From Biomphalaria glabrata (taxonomy: Eukaryota > Mollusca > Gastropoda > Planorbidae), in the NCBI RefSeq assembly GCF_947242115.1, contig NC_074711.1, positions 55,078,963 to 55,142,962 on the forward strand: DNA of 64,000 nt, in the 5' to 3' direction. A model generated the notes under the pieces. The model was not told the DNA's origin, did not search any database, and saw nothing but the letters and a program-made list of their open reading frames with translations. Shown one piece after another: positions 11,048 to 21,963 of the stretch; position 1 is the stretch's first letter; every line of letters begins with the position of its first letter. The position numbers and the translations under genes are program-made.

Positions 11048-11226
11048 TTAAGTGACTGCAGACAAACTATCCCGCAGCTCTCGGAGCTGCATACACTCTT
11101 GCAAGAGACGCGCCACTGTCTCCACCGACTCTCCACAGTGTCGGCAACGGGCATCAAAATTTGGCCGGAACCTGGCAAAGTAAGCACCAACAGGGCAGTG
11201 CCCCGTTTTACACTGCGCAATGATAG
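11048..11226 (-). mobile_element. LINE C-terminal zinc-knuckle fragment
   Basis: The minus strand encodes CKTGHCPVGAYFARF, then CRHCGESVETVARLLQEC and LRELRDSL. This is the segment after RNase H in many LINEs, where 'R.GH.P...YL' is followed by a CxxCG..ET..HLL..C cluster. A diverged relative is encoded at 25916-26258 on the same strand. Confidence 0.65.
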
Positions 11227-11229
11227 ATT

Positions 11230-11232
<3 letters not shown>

Positions 11233-11266
<34 letters not shown>
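11233..11266. repeat. (AT)n microsatellite
   Basis: A pure TA run directly beside the LINE fragment. Confidence 0.9.
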
Positions 11267-11269
<3 letters not shown>

Positions 11270-11340
11270 AATTAATTGGAAATGTGTAGGGGAAACGTAA
11301 ATGAGAACGTGAATTGTGTTGGTCACATCTTATCAGGGGA

Positions 11341-11790
11341 TGGAAGGTATTGACGGATCCAGGGGTGTGGCGCCCCCCCCCCCCCCCCACTCGCCCTGTA
11401 GTATGTTGGCCGGTTTGGTGGGGTAGGGAATTAGTATATAATTTTCATATTATATTGCTACCCTTCTGGTATCTTGGCGAATTCGGTGGGATGGGAGGGT
11501 GACCCTCCCCACTCTAGCCCTCTGAATGAGGGAGCGGTCAGAGTTTATGTAATTGCACATGAATTTATCATAATTATTTTAAGAAAAACTTTCTTTTGGA
11601 AAAATTTAGAATTTATACAAAATTATTCAGTATAAGAGTAAAACGAGATGAGTTCTGAACCCTAATATTCTTTATCTAGTCGCCTATTTGCAACCTTTAC
11701 TCAATCTGATATTTTCTATTGTATCAATACATTTGGGACTATCACTCACAATTTATGCTTGAATCCTAAAAATGCCAAAAATTTAGAGTA
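11341..11790 (+). mobile_element. hAT-like element relic related to 38084-40237
   Basis: The sequence GACGGATCCAGGGG, a C homopolymer, GGCCGGTTTGGTGGGGTAGG and then ACATGAATTTATCATAAT, TTTTAAGAAAAACTTTC and GGGACTATCACTCACA-like phrases follow the same order as in the complete element at 38084-40237. The ends and the minisatellite of that element are missing here. Confidence 0.6.
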
Positions 11791-12129
11791 TAATCTAATT
11801 GGTCCACTTAATTTCTCCTCCCACATTTTTTTTTGTTTAGAGCTTGGAATTATAGTTCTGTAACAAAACAAAGTTACAAACAGGCCTGTTGAACAAAATG
11901 TATCACTTACAAATGAGATTATTACTTAGGTGTCTGTGAGGGTGGGTCGGGGTTGGTAGGTGGGGGGCTCCATTCTGTCTAGCGCTATGTCAGGTGCCAA
12001 ACTGTCAAATGGGGAGAAATGGAGGAAAGGAACGACGTAGGTATTAAGAGGATTGACCTTAATTACTGGATGGCATAGATATGTTAAAAAAAAAATGGAC
12101 AAGATTAGAGGACGATAGCCACATAGCCG

Positions 12130-12640
12130 TAGGGAAAGAGCAAACATTCGCATGTATGTAAATAGAATGTATATACGGCGTACCAGCACCTTTTTCAATT
12201 TTGGGAAAAAATATTACTTCTCTTGTATTTTAACGTTTATTATTAATTTATTAGTGAGTACCGGCACCTATTTCTTTAGAAAAAAAAAAAAAAAAGCACC
12301 AAATAGAAGTAAGTATGATGCAGATACCATCCCCTTACCAGGCTAATTGACCCCACTTTTTATTGGGGGGGGGGGTCAATATGTCCGTGTTTTATGGCCG
12401 ACCGTCTAGCGAGTTTGATAGCAGACGTGAGAAGAACTATTGCGCCGGAGAACAGAGATCCTATACGTTGGTTATGGTAAGACACAACGCCGACGGGGCA
12501 GTAAAGCACGCGTAGCAAATAAATAGGAAATGGTGAAAATGTTAAAAATAACTATACAAATGGAATTTTTATATAGCTTATTAAAATAAACACACTTTTT
12601 ATTTAATTATTCTAATAATTAGCTAGATAAATAAACAAAA
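12130..12640. other. Unassigned AT-rich sequence with G-run
   Basis: It contains AGTACCGGCACC and a diverged repeat of it, an A-run, and a run of G residues near 12365-12375 within a palindromic pair (TTGACCCCAC ... GGGGGTCAA). This looks like more transposon debris. No gene is visible. Confidence 0.35.
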
Positions 12641-12645
12641 TCTAC

Positions 12646-12921
12646 GTATCTCTCTTTCTATGCATCCATTTATCTATCCTCTCTCTGTCTAACTTATCTC
12701 TCTCTCTCTATCTATCCCTCTCTATCTATCTATCCTTTCTCTATCTATCCCTCTCTCTCTATCTATCCCTCTCTATCTATCTATCCTTTCTCTATCTATC
12801 CCTCTCTCTACCTATCTATCCTCTCTCTGTCTAATTTATCTCTCTCTCTATTTATCTCTCTATCCATCTATCTATCTATCCTTTATCTCTCTACCTCATC
12901 TCTGTCTATCTATATATCTAA
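12646..12921. repeat. (CTAT/CTCT)n pyrimidine-rich microsatellite
   Basis: About 275 bp of interrupted TATC, CTCT and CTTT tetramers on the plus strand, almost free of G. It is polymorphism-prone simple sequence. Confidence 0.9.
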
Positions 12922-12929
12922 AATGTTTC

Positions 12930-13782
12930 TTTTTAAAAGCTATACAGTTGAAGATACATGAATCTTTTTAAGTAATAAATGTAGGTTTACATACTCAATA
13001 CATACAATACATCATGAGCACGCAGGCCATATAAGACAGATGGACATGTTGCGTAACTCCCTCGCCACGTGCTAGACTGTCAACATCCACCCATCCCTTC
13101 CTATCACCCCTCACTTAAATGGTCAAATCACACACATTTGGATAACGCACGACAGATTTGCATGATTGGTTTGTTTGTCTTAAGTCACATGTCCACGTTT
13201 TAGTTAGGGCAGTTTATTATCAAGCTATCCAACAGTGAACATCGCATCGTCGCTTTCCCTTTTTTTATTTCTGATTGATTCGGATACAAAACCCAGTGTG
13301 AGTTTCAATCTTTTCAATTCTTTAGTTGTCTCATATAGTTTCCTGTCATGACATAATAGATTCCGTTAGCTTATCTGCTTCTCACTTTCCCAACTGATTA
13401 TTTTTTTCATAGTTTCCTAGTCACTTAATGCTTACTTTATTACATTGGAAGTTAAAACTTACGTCACTTGACTTTGTCTCTATAAATATTTCTTTGATCA
13501 TAAATTGGTACCTAGCTGTAATTCACTTAAACATCAGTGTAGAAAATGGGGAGACATATGTTATCATTATCTATTAATACAGTTGATATCAATTCACTTC
13601 ACTGGTTTTATGTAAAAGCCTTAGAGTTGCTTCTAGTCTCACTCTAGTGTAGCTGAAATAAGTATTTAATTTAATTATGACATTTGCGAAGTCTATGTGG
13701 ACATAAAAGTAGTCGCTATAGTTTAAATATATCATTCTTCATACATACAACTAATGATGTAGCTCGAAACTATGTCTATCCC
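12930..13782. other. Unassigned intergenic sequence
   Basis: No gene or repeat is recognised. The base composition is more even than in the flanking transposon debris, but open frames are short and without domains. Confidence 0.4.
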
Positions 13783-13982
13783 AAATTAATACAGAGCGCT
13801 CATTTATTATCGGTTCCCGAAGACAAAGTGGACATCATGGTCATGGTAATCTATGTATCTTTCTTTACACAAAAGCCTCTATAAATTAATACAGAGCGCT
13901 CATTTATTATCGGTTCCCGAAGACAAAGTGGACATCATGGTCATGGTAATCTATGTATCTTTCTTTACACAAAAGTCTCTAT
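13783..13982. repeat. 100-bp tandem duplication
   Basis: Two 100-bp units (13783-13882 and 13883-13982) differ by one base that I can see (CCTCTAT against TCTCTAT near the end). The near identity implies a recent local duplication or an assembly duplication. No coding function is apparent. Confidence 0.85.
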
Positions 13983-15046
13983 AAAATTAATATTTGAGCG
14001 TTGTATGTTTTACCGTGGATTTCACAACTTGAAATAATTAAAAAAAAAACATTTGTAGAGATCTGGCAGAAATAAGACCACTTCAATGAAACGAATTTTT
14101 TTTAGTTGTGGGGTAAATTTTTAGCGTGTTATTTCCACTGTGACTCCAGTGTAGGCCTACTTTCCTAAATTTTATGCTTGAGAGCCACACGTTAGAACTG
14201 AATCACAAATATTCTTATATTTGAACATCTTCTAGTTTAGGCTTAGCTTTCATCTCCTTTTTTTTTATATCTATATTCGTTTATACGGTTTAAATGCAAC
14301 TGCAACTTATTTCATTTACATCAGCACTGAGCATTTGTATTGTATAGCATATGTCTCCTCTACTGGCTTTAAATATAAAAAAAACAAAAACAGTTACATT
14401 TTAGTTAAAATGCCGGTAACTCCTCCGTTGTCTGGTTCCAAGTCCAGAATGTGAAAGGAGGAGGGGCGAGCATATGTTAGGCTACACACTACTCTTCATA
14501 AACATCTAGCTACTGTTATTGAAAATGCGTGGATTTCAGATAAATATCTGTACTTATAAGGAAACCCATTAAGTTTAATTTAATTTGAAAATAAAATAAA
14601 GAACATATTGCACATATACGAAACCCAGTATGATTGGTTTACTTTAATTTTAAATTAAAATTACATTAAATCAATAAATTAAAAAATAATAATTTAGGTC
14701 TGTAAAACATTACAAATGAAAAAAAAAATAGTGTCAGCAAAAATATATAAATATAGGCCTATAACCCGTACATATATAGGATAACGGTACCATACATTTG
14801 TGACACAAACAAATAAAAAAAAAAGATTAATTCATTCTCATTATTTATATTTTATAGCCTTTTTAATATTTTTTTATTACATAATATAGATCCAGAGTTT
14901 TCATGTCATTAGCAAATGACTAGATCTATCACGAACTATTAGGCCTACATGATACTACCGACACCGTCTAGCCGGTAGTGACCTTGTGACCTGATTACCG
15001 TAGCAATAGACAGCGCGGTGCTGCCACTAGTGTAACATTCTTCAAA
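13983..15046. other. Unassigned interior of the 6.57 kb transposon, right
   Basis: AT-rich sequence with no gene. Near 14960-15040 a GC-richer stretch with GTCTAGCCGGTAGTGACC precedes the right TIR and may be a subterminal part of the transposon. Confidence 0.4.
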
Positions 15047-16309
15047 AGGGTCCTTCGATGTAAAGTTTTACCGTTTTTTTCTTTCCTATGTTACCCGGAT
15101 GACTTTACCTCTTCCTAGAGTAAGACTATATTTTTTGATTGGCTAAGTCTATACTAATGAGCCCGGCAATATTTATTCTGTTTTTGGAGCTAATTTATTT
15201 GATTCATAAGCCAAGTTTTCTAATTCCATACAAAAAAAAATTAAATTACGATTTTCTTACCAAAATAATTTCGAACAGCCAGTTTTGGACATCAATATAA
15301 AAATGATCTTATTATTCTTATATTATATTTTTTGTTTGTTGTTGTTTTTTTTTTATAGAGAATAAATGGGCAAATGTTTGGAGTAAGCTTGGTACATTGA
15401 ATGAAGTTAAATGCTTAGATCTAGACCTACTAGATAGATCTAGATTTATATAGAGAGAATATAGAGGATTCAGTTAGGCAAGAATGGCTATCGTAACCTG
15501 TAGGGGCCTACTATACTACAAAAGATCATCTGTAGAAATGTATTAAATTAATAAACAAAAAAAAAACACAAACATTCAACACATATCTAATCATGCAAAC
15601 CCCAAACATTCAACACACATAAAATAAACAAACATAAAATAAGTCTAAAAGTCGGTGCAGAAATCACTATCCCAGTGACCTAATTTTGGTAGAATAAGTG
15701 TGTACATATTTTTATTTTTTGTGTTCGTATTTATGCATAGTTTGAAAACATCGTAATGATTTCATGTGAGGGGCTATGCCTGGGGATCTTAAAATTTAAA
15801 TAATGTTAATATAGAATTAAATCTGTGTTTATTGATGCCTAAATATAGAGACTGTCCGAAATAATTATGGTGTCCGGAATCAAATAATGTGGGTCAAATT
15901 TGTCTGAATTAAATGAAAACACACTGCCTCTTTGACCTTAAATATAATAACAAATATAGGTTAGGGGTACAAATATAAGTAGTCATCCTTATTCTCCTTT
16001 AACTAAAGAAGATTTTGATACTTCATTTTCTTTTCTATGTAGAACCATTGTCAAATAATGCGCTGTCAAAGTCAAACTTTCAAATTTGGGCCTATAGGTG
16101 TCCGAATAGCATTATAAACTACTCTAGATCTACTCTTAGTTAGTAGTCTAAGTCTTAGTAATTCTAGACTTAGACAGATCTACTAGTGATCTAGGACTAG
16201 ATCTACTAGTCATCTACTTTTGAGGTTTTACTTTACCGTACGACTTTAATAATTTTCTGTAACAACTGACATCATAATCATGATCATAGATTAGATCTAG
16301 ACTCTAGAG

Positions 16310-16500
16310 CAGTGGTTCTCAATTTTTTTTGACTTGTAGACCCCTTGACTGCCTTGACATAATGTGTGATTGTGAATTGTGTAATGTTTTCTGGCTTTCC
16401 GTAGACGTAGACACCCTGCTTCAATTATATTGCAATTCATCAACTTGAAATTACACATTAAAGAAAATTTCTAGCGAGTGCCTCGAAGAGTGAAAAAGCT
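16310..16500 (+). mobile_element. Possible hAT element end
   Basis: CAGTGGTTCTCAATTTTTTT at 16311 followed by ACTTGTAGACCCC is the common 5' terminus of many hAT transposons. No matching 3' end was found in the window, so only one end is supported. Confidence 0.45.
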
Positions 16501-17240
16501 ACATTTTAAGTTAAATCTATTTTTTAATATAAATTTATTAACAAAATTCAAATTTAAACCCATTAAAATAATAGAACAATAGTTAATATGTATTACATAC
16601 AATCACTAAACAAATTGGAAACTTTTTTGTTTTTAAAGGTTTGCAAGCTCACCGTCTATTGCTACGGATTGTATGTTTGATATATGGATTTGTTGTTCTA
16701 TTCCGTAGTCCTTCTAAACATTAAATATTAATGTGCCTTAGGTACCTTTGTAAACGTTTTGTCAAAGAGCAGTTTTTCGTGGATTTCTTGATCCATAATA
16801 CATAAAAAAAAAAAAAGTTATTAACAGAAAAGTTTAACTCAGCAAGCTGTATAGAGAATTATGTTGTTTGCAGAAATATATCTGTTTCATTTGTATGTGT
16901 ATTTATGTTTATGTATGTTGTGTGTGTGTTTGTTTTCTTGTAGTCTCCCTTGTTCTATTGTTCAGTATGTTCACATGTTCACAGTTTACTCTTAAGTGTG
17001 TCAGTAGTGTGTATTCACTGTGTATTAGTCTCTGCTGGTTGTTCTCTCCTTGTTTCACGTTAATAAAAATGGAGTGTAACTTTTAAACATCAGTATTGTT
17101 AGTGTATTGTGATAATATAACAATGATATCATTTACAAAGAATTACATAAGGAGAAAGAAAAATTTGACAACATTCCAACAGAGCTCACTTAGTGAACTC
17201 TTTTCTGCAAATTCATTAACCTAACAACCAATGAATCAGA
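16501..17240. other. Unassigned AT-rich sequence
   Basis: Nothing recognisable. A 72-codon frame at 16868-17086 is a cysteine/valine-rich translation of GT-rich sequence and is not credible. Confidence 0.4.
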
Positions 17241-17244
17241 GTTT

Positions 17245-17990
17245 GCATGGATGGTTCTCAAAAAGCCACCACAAACGGAAGAGCTGGAATACTCATTGAA
17301 TGGCCCAATGAAGAAAAAATAATTAAGAAATTAAGTTTATTGTAACTGGTGAGCTCAATGACAACTACAGAGAAGAAATGGGAGCAAAGGAGCTTAGAGC
17401 TACCATGTTAGCAAATCCTCCAAGTAGTCAGATTGTCTTCCTGACCAATGTAAAACAATCCTCCAAAGCTTGAAAAAGAAATGAGAAGGCTGACACACTT
17501 GCCAAATGTGAGAGAACAAATACACACTTGAACATCGCACTCTATCCGGAAGAAATGAAGAAACAGATAGTGAATATTAAAAATGGGAAATGGACAAGAT
17601 TATCATTTGAAAAATCAAGAAAGACACACCTATTATAAACTATCCCGATACGACCACAACTTCTAAATTTTCACATCAGAATTGTACACAGCATAATGAA
17701 ATAACATATGTTCCAGAAGCTGAAAATTGGGACCAATGAAATTTACTCTTTTGGAGTGTTTCCCTGTCTTCAAAGCATTCTTCATCAAGAGGCCCAAACA
17801 AGACACTGGCTCTGAAACCCACCCATGAAATTCTTTTATTTCACTGCTGGCAAAACCAATGATTTTCCTATAGTGTGAGGTTTTCTGTATATTACTATAA
17901 GTTATTAAGAGCTATTGTGAAACGCTCACTAATCATCGTCATCATCTCAATTTCAGGTCAAACAAAGATTTTGTGGGTGTATTCTGAACT
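17245..17990 (+). mobile_element. Degenerate LINE RNase H region
   Basis: The plus strand reads DGSQKATTNGRAGILIEWP, similar to the first strand of an RNase H domain in LINE proteins. A later ATGAGAAGGCTGACACACTTGC stretch resembles the N-(E/K)-AD-LA end of that domain in another frame. The frames are broken repeatedly. Support is limited to these two similarities. Confidence 0.4.
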
Positions 17991-18014
17991 TTATCTTTGA
18001 GTATTCGAAATTTA

Positions 18015-19555
18015 TAAATCCAGATATTATTTATTTGGGGGCGAGCCTAATAGGCTTTGGTAGACAATAGATAATCCTTCCCTCCTCAAGCCTTTGGAGG
18101 ACACAACAGTTTACGTAGTTGACCTAAAAACAAAACATGCACAGCTCTATGTATCTAGCACGCTCAGTGTATGTAACAGCCCAAAAGTCAGTGCTAGATT
18201 TCTATATTTTTCTATCGGGGGGGGGGGGGGGAGAGTAAAAAAGCTATGTGAATTATGTTACCTATAGATGTAGATAGATCCGCCCTCCTCAAGCCACCTG
18301 GTTGACCACAAAACGTATTTTAGAGCACCCTTAGTATTTGTCACACACACACACACACACAAGCAACGTATCTATTTATAATACGTATCTATCAGGCTTA
18401 GTGTTTGTGACCTAATTAGTGGCTTGACCATTGGTACTCGATTGTTGGCTCCTCCCCCTTTCCCCTCAACATTACTACAACTTTTTGAATAATGTTTTTG
18501 GGGCTGTGTTGAGGGCATGGTTTACACCTGTGTGTTGCGCTATCACTGACCCTTTTTTTGTTTTGTGTTAGCCTGATGGATGCGCTTGGATTGAGTCTTG
18601 AAATTTGAATTGTTACTTTGCACTGAAAATGTGTGAATGTTGGAAAGTGGAATTGTGTAAGAAGAAAGTGCGGGTGTCATGAACATAATGATAACAGAGT
18701 CAAAAACCATGTCCGCTTAGTATGGCTTTAATACACTGAACGGACGAGTTAAAAACATGTATACATAAGAACGACAACAATACAGCATATAATTTTCATA
18801 ACAGCGTTGGTTGTATATATATGAGTTTCTGCGTTATAATGATAATAGCATCAAAGTATATGTGTCATAAAATCAAGATTTTAAAATGGGTACAATTTGT
18901 GCATATCAATGTAAATCTATTTACTTTTTAAAAAATAGCACATTTATGGTAAACCACAAATAGCTGATTATTTTGAAAATAACAAAAAAAATTAATTTAA
19001 AATATTTGTCTTTGAGTTATATCCCTTTGATGTTTTTTTTTTTTAACATTTAAATGGTGTCTGAGTCTTAATGAAGCTGAGATTGCTTACATCATTCGAA
19101 CACTCCTATTTAACCTCAATTTTCATGTTTGGGTAGCAAGGGATAGATAAGACAAATAGTTGCAAATAATTCATAGCCTAATTAGAAGCATAATATATAG
19201 GTTTTGTTGAGCTGAAGCATCATTGGCATTAAAAAATACCCTTAACCCGTGACTCACTTCACTCTTCCCAAGAGGTAAACAAAAGTGACGTTTTTATACC
19301 AATATTACCAATGCACTTTGAATATAAGTAAAAAAATATCCTCGGGTGAAAATGAAACTAAATATATCTAAACTATAAAGAAATGGACAAAGCACAATAG
19401 GAATGGACTAGTTTTGTCATAATCATCGAAATAATGGAGAATTTAAAAAAATGCAGGGGATGTTAGGGAAATACCTTAACATGAAGGTTTTCGATTGGCA
19501 TCAGTTACTATAGTTAAATCTAGTAGTACAAGATTTCTAGATCTAGATTGGTCTA
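18015..19555 (+). mobile_element. Second, partial copy of the 4590-8190 TIR element
   Basis: Collinear with 6245-8190: AATCCAGATATTATTTATTT, GCACGCTCAGTGTATGTAAC, TGAGTCTTGAAATTT, CATCATTGGCATTAAAAAA and ATAGGAATGGACTAGTTT occur in the same order. It ends like the first copy with AGTTACT and a TCTAGATCTAGAT tail. The left half of the element (4590-6244) is missing. A GGTGTCATGAACATAATG segment near 18670 replaces sequence present in the first copy, so one of the two has an indel or insertion there. Confidence 0.65.
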
Positions 19556-19557
19556 GA

Positions 19558-21425
19558 TCATGGGCGTAGCTATTGGTGGGGGTGGGGTTTCAAACACCCC
19601 CACCCCCGCAGGGGGAGGTGTCGGAGTTTAGTGACTGATCTTTTGCTTTAATTTTGTTTATTTAGGCGAAATTTTCCATCACTTGCCCTAGCACAGCCAA
19701 GAGGGTTTTGAGTTTAAAACCCCCTACCAGGGGGTTTTGAGTTGGAAACCCACTACCAGGGGGTTTTGAGTTTTAAACCCCATACCAGGGGGTTTTGAGT
19801 TTAAAACCCCCTACCACTACCATTGGTTTTGAGTTTAAAACCCCCTACTAGGGGTTTTGAGTTTGAAAACCCTACCAGGGGTTTTTAAGTTTAAAACCCC
19901 CTCTTCTATAAAACAAAAAAAATGCAAATGACAATCCCAAAATTCCAAGAGCAAAATTTACGATAAACCCCTCTTCAATATAAAAAAGCAAATTACACAC
20001 TCAAAATTGAAGCTAAAAAAAACCTCTTCAATATAAAAAAAAAAGAAAATTACGCACTCAAAATACTATGAGCATAACCTAAGGTGTTTTTAGTTTAAAC
20101 CCCGCTGAAGTGGGGTTTAAACTCAAAAACCCCTTTGGCTACGCTCATACAATTTTGAGTGTGTAATTTGCTTTTTTATAAAAATAAATCTTCAAAATGA
20201 AAAAACAAAACAAATTTTGCAATGAAAATGCTATGAGCGTAGCCAAGACTATTTGGTGTTGAGTTGAAATTTACCTTCAGAGGGGTTTAATGCTAAAAAT
20301 TACCTCTTTAATATTAAAAAAAAGCAAATTACACACTAAAATTCTTTGAGCGTAGCCAAGCCAACTGGGGTTTTGAGTTTCAACCCCTCTCCTCCAGATG
20401 GCTTTTTAAAAAGTTTAAAACCCCTCAAGATAGTTTTGAGTTTAAAATCCCCCTACAGAGCGCTTTAAGGTTGAAAGCCTCTCTCTTCAATATTATTTCT
20501 AAAGCAAACTACAGTCACCAAATTCTATGACCGTAGCTAAATGTGGTTTTGAATTAAAAAAAACAAACAACTCCAGATATATTTTAGTTTAAAAACCCCC
20601 AACAGATGATTTTGACGATAAAACTTCCCTTATCGATATAACATCTAAAGCAAAATAGTCAAATAATTCCAAGATTGAAGTCAAGAGAAGTTACACATGT
20701 CTACCAGTGGCTGGGCTCCATTAACAAAGTGCAATGAAATTGAAAAGCACTTAATGTGGCTCTACAAAGATGGCTAAGACTAGAGGTCTAGAGAAGGCTA
20801 GAGATCGGGTCTAAATCAAGGAAATCTTATGCCGAAATGGGAGTCGACTCCTTAGATGGGTTTTGCGGGATATGTTCTCCGACAAAATGAATTACGCATA
20901 ATAAGAAATGCGATGACATTCTAGTACAACTTGGCGCCACACTTTCATGGAGGTCCTCAGAGCAGGTGGGAAGAGGCTTCAGACATTGCCAGTGACAGAT
21001 TTTTGTGGAAACAGCTTGCCAGCAAATGCGCCGAACAGCGCGGGAGGGTCTATGTCAGTAAGAATAGCACATTAGGTTTTTGAAATAAATCTTTTTAATA
21101 GCAAAATAATGCACTGTAGGTACCTCAGAATATGCATTTAGTTGGCTTTCAATAACAGAAATAGTGCTTGGCGGCGGAGCTCTGCCCCGCGCTGGGGGAG
21201 CTCTCAGCGCTCCCCCAGACCCCTTGCTGGCAAGGGCCAGGAGTCTACAATTTTTTTCACTTACTCCAGGAAGAACCTATTCTAGGGCACAATAAACGTC
21301 TTCCAAAAGAATAAAGGGCCAGAATGTAATAGAGATTAATTATGTCATCCATCCATACAAACATATATTTTTTTTTGGGGGGGGGTGGGGGGTGGGAGAG
21401 AAAAAAATCCTGGCTACGCCCATGG
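19558..21425 (+). repeat. G/C-run repeat complex, inverse of 2404-3580
   Basis: It opens GGGCGTAGCTATTGGTGG and closes with a G-run followed by CTGGCTACGCCCATGG at 21408-21423, the mirror of the complex at 2404-3580. From 19690 to 19900 a segment like GGGTTTTGAGTTTAAAACC is tandemly repeated about six times. Further modules with CAAATTACACACTCAAAAT and GAGCGTAGCCAAG follow to about 20690. A LINE relic fills 20700-21060. Near 21175-21245 a GC-rich inverted segment (GGGGGAGCTCTCAGCGCTCC) resembles the end of the 97-bp minisatellite at 40015-40050. Confidence 0.6.
20700..21060 (+). mobile_element. LINE ORF2 C-terminal relic
   Basis: The plus strand carries remnants reading GFAGYVLRQNELRI and then RWEEASDIASDRFLWKQL, with stops between. 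These match the end of the same LINE protein that is preserved better at 2454-2687. It is broken in several places. Confidence 0.5.
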
Positions 21426-21963
21426 TCTAGATTAAGATCTTAGTAAGTCTTTAATTAGTCAGTCTAGTGTAACTTATAACTAAAATATTTAGAATAATTT
21501 AGATCTAAAGATCTCTTTATTTATATATTATATAATGTAATACTTTTAACTGAAATTTTAGTTGTCTTGTAAGTTTATAAAGTGTATCATCATATTATCA
21601 TGTCATTATCTTTCATTTATTCACATAATCATTATATCAGAAACTATACAGTGATGCAGTCTAATACTGACTATTGACTATTGTCTATATGCACATTATT
21701 TAATAAATACACAACAAAGCAACCTTGTTGGCCTACTAGATCTAGGCCATTCTTCCATTATTTCTTCACTTGTCAGCTTGTTTCATTGTATGACATCAAA
21801 ACTTGTTTGTTGTAGTACATTATCTGACCCTTAGATCTATTTAATATTTTTCTTTCAGTATGGGGATAAAATAGAAATTATGTATATGAATACATCATAT
21901 TATAATATCCTAATGAATTTTTAAAATTAGTTTTAGATTTAAATATTCATTTATTATTTTATA

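Larger units (their letters stand above)
8499..15071. mobile_element. 6.57 kb transposon with perfect 25-bp TIRs
   Basis: The sequence starting GTAAAACTTTACATCG at 8499-8523 has its exact complement at 15047-15071, a perfect 25-bp terminal inverted repeat. The host sequence on each side carries GTTTTTTCT (8490-8498 and 15073-15081), an 8-9 bp target-site duplication. The uninterrupted site survives near 25010-25030 in copy B of the host repeat. The duplication length fits hAT, P or MULE-type transposases, but the interior has no recognisable transposase. It holds LINE pieces, a Tc1/mariner-like 5' end, a hAT-like relic, simple repeats and about 2 kb of unassigned DNA. It is a non-autonomous element or a once larger one filled by later insertions. 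Confidence 0.7.
8249..16124 (+). mobile_element. TIR element 'AGTAGTTTAT', copy A (interrupted)
   Basis: The left end AGTAGTTTATTTAATTCGGAC and the right end TGTCCGAATAGCATTATAAAC followed by TACT are imperfect inverted repeats. Two segments, 8249-8498 and 15081-16124, line up with a second copy at 24807-31410, giving about 1.29 kb of element here. A 6.57 kb transposon separates the two segments. No transposase is visible, so it is a non-autonomous family. I could not fix its target-site duplication. The second copy is hit at different places, so the two were disrupted independently. Confidence 0.65.

Noticed and set aside
8499-15071. Polinton/Maverick or other large virus-like element
   Set aside because: No capsid, polymerase, integrase or ATPase frame is visible, and the target duplication is 8-9 bp where Polintons make 6 bp.
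16868-17086. Cysteine-rich 72-residue frame as a secreted peptide
   Set aside because: The cysteines come from GT-rich simple sequence; there is no credible signal peptide or spacing pattern.
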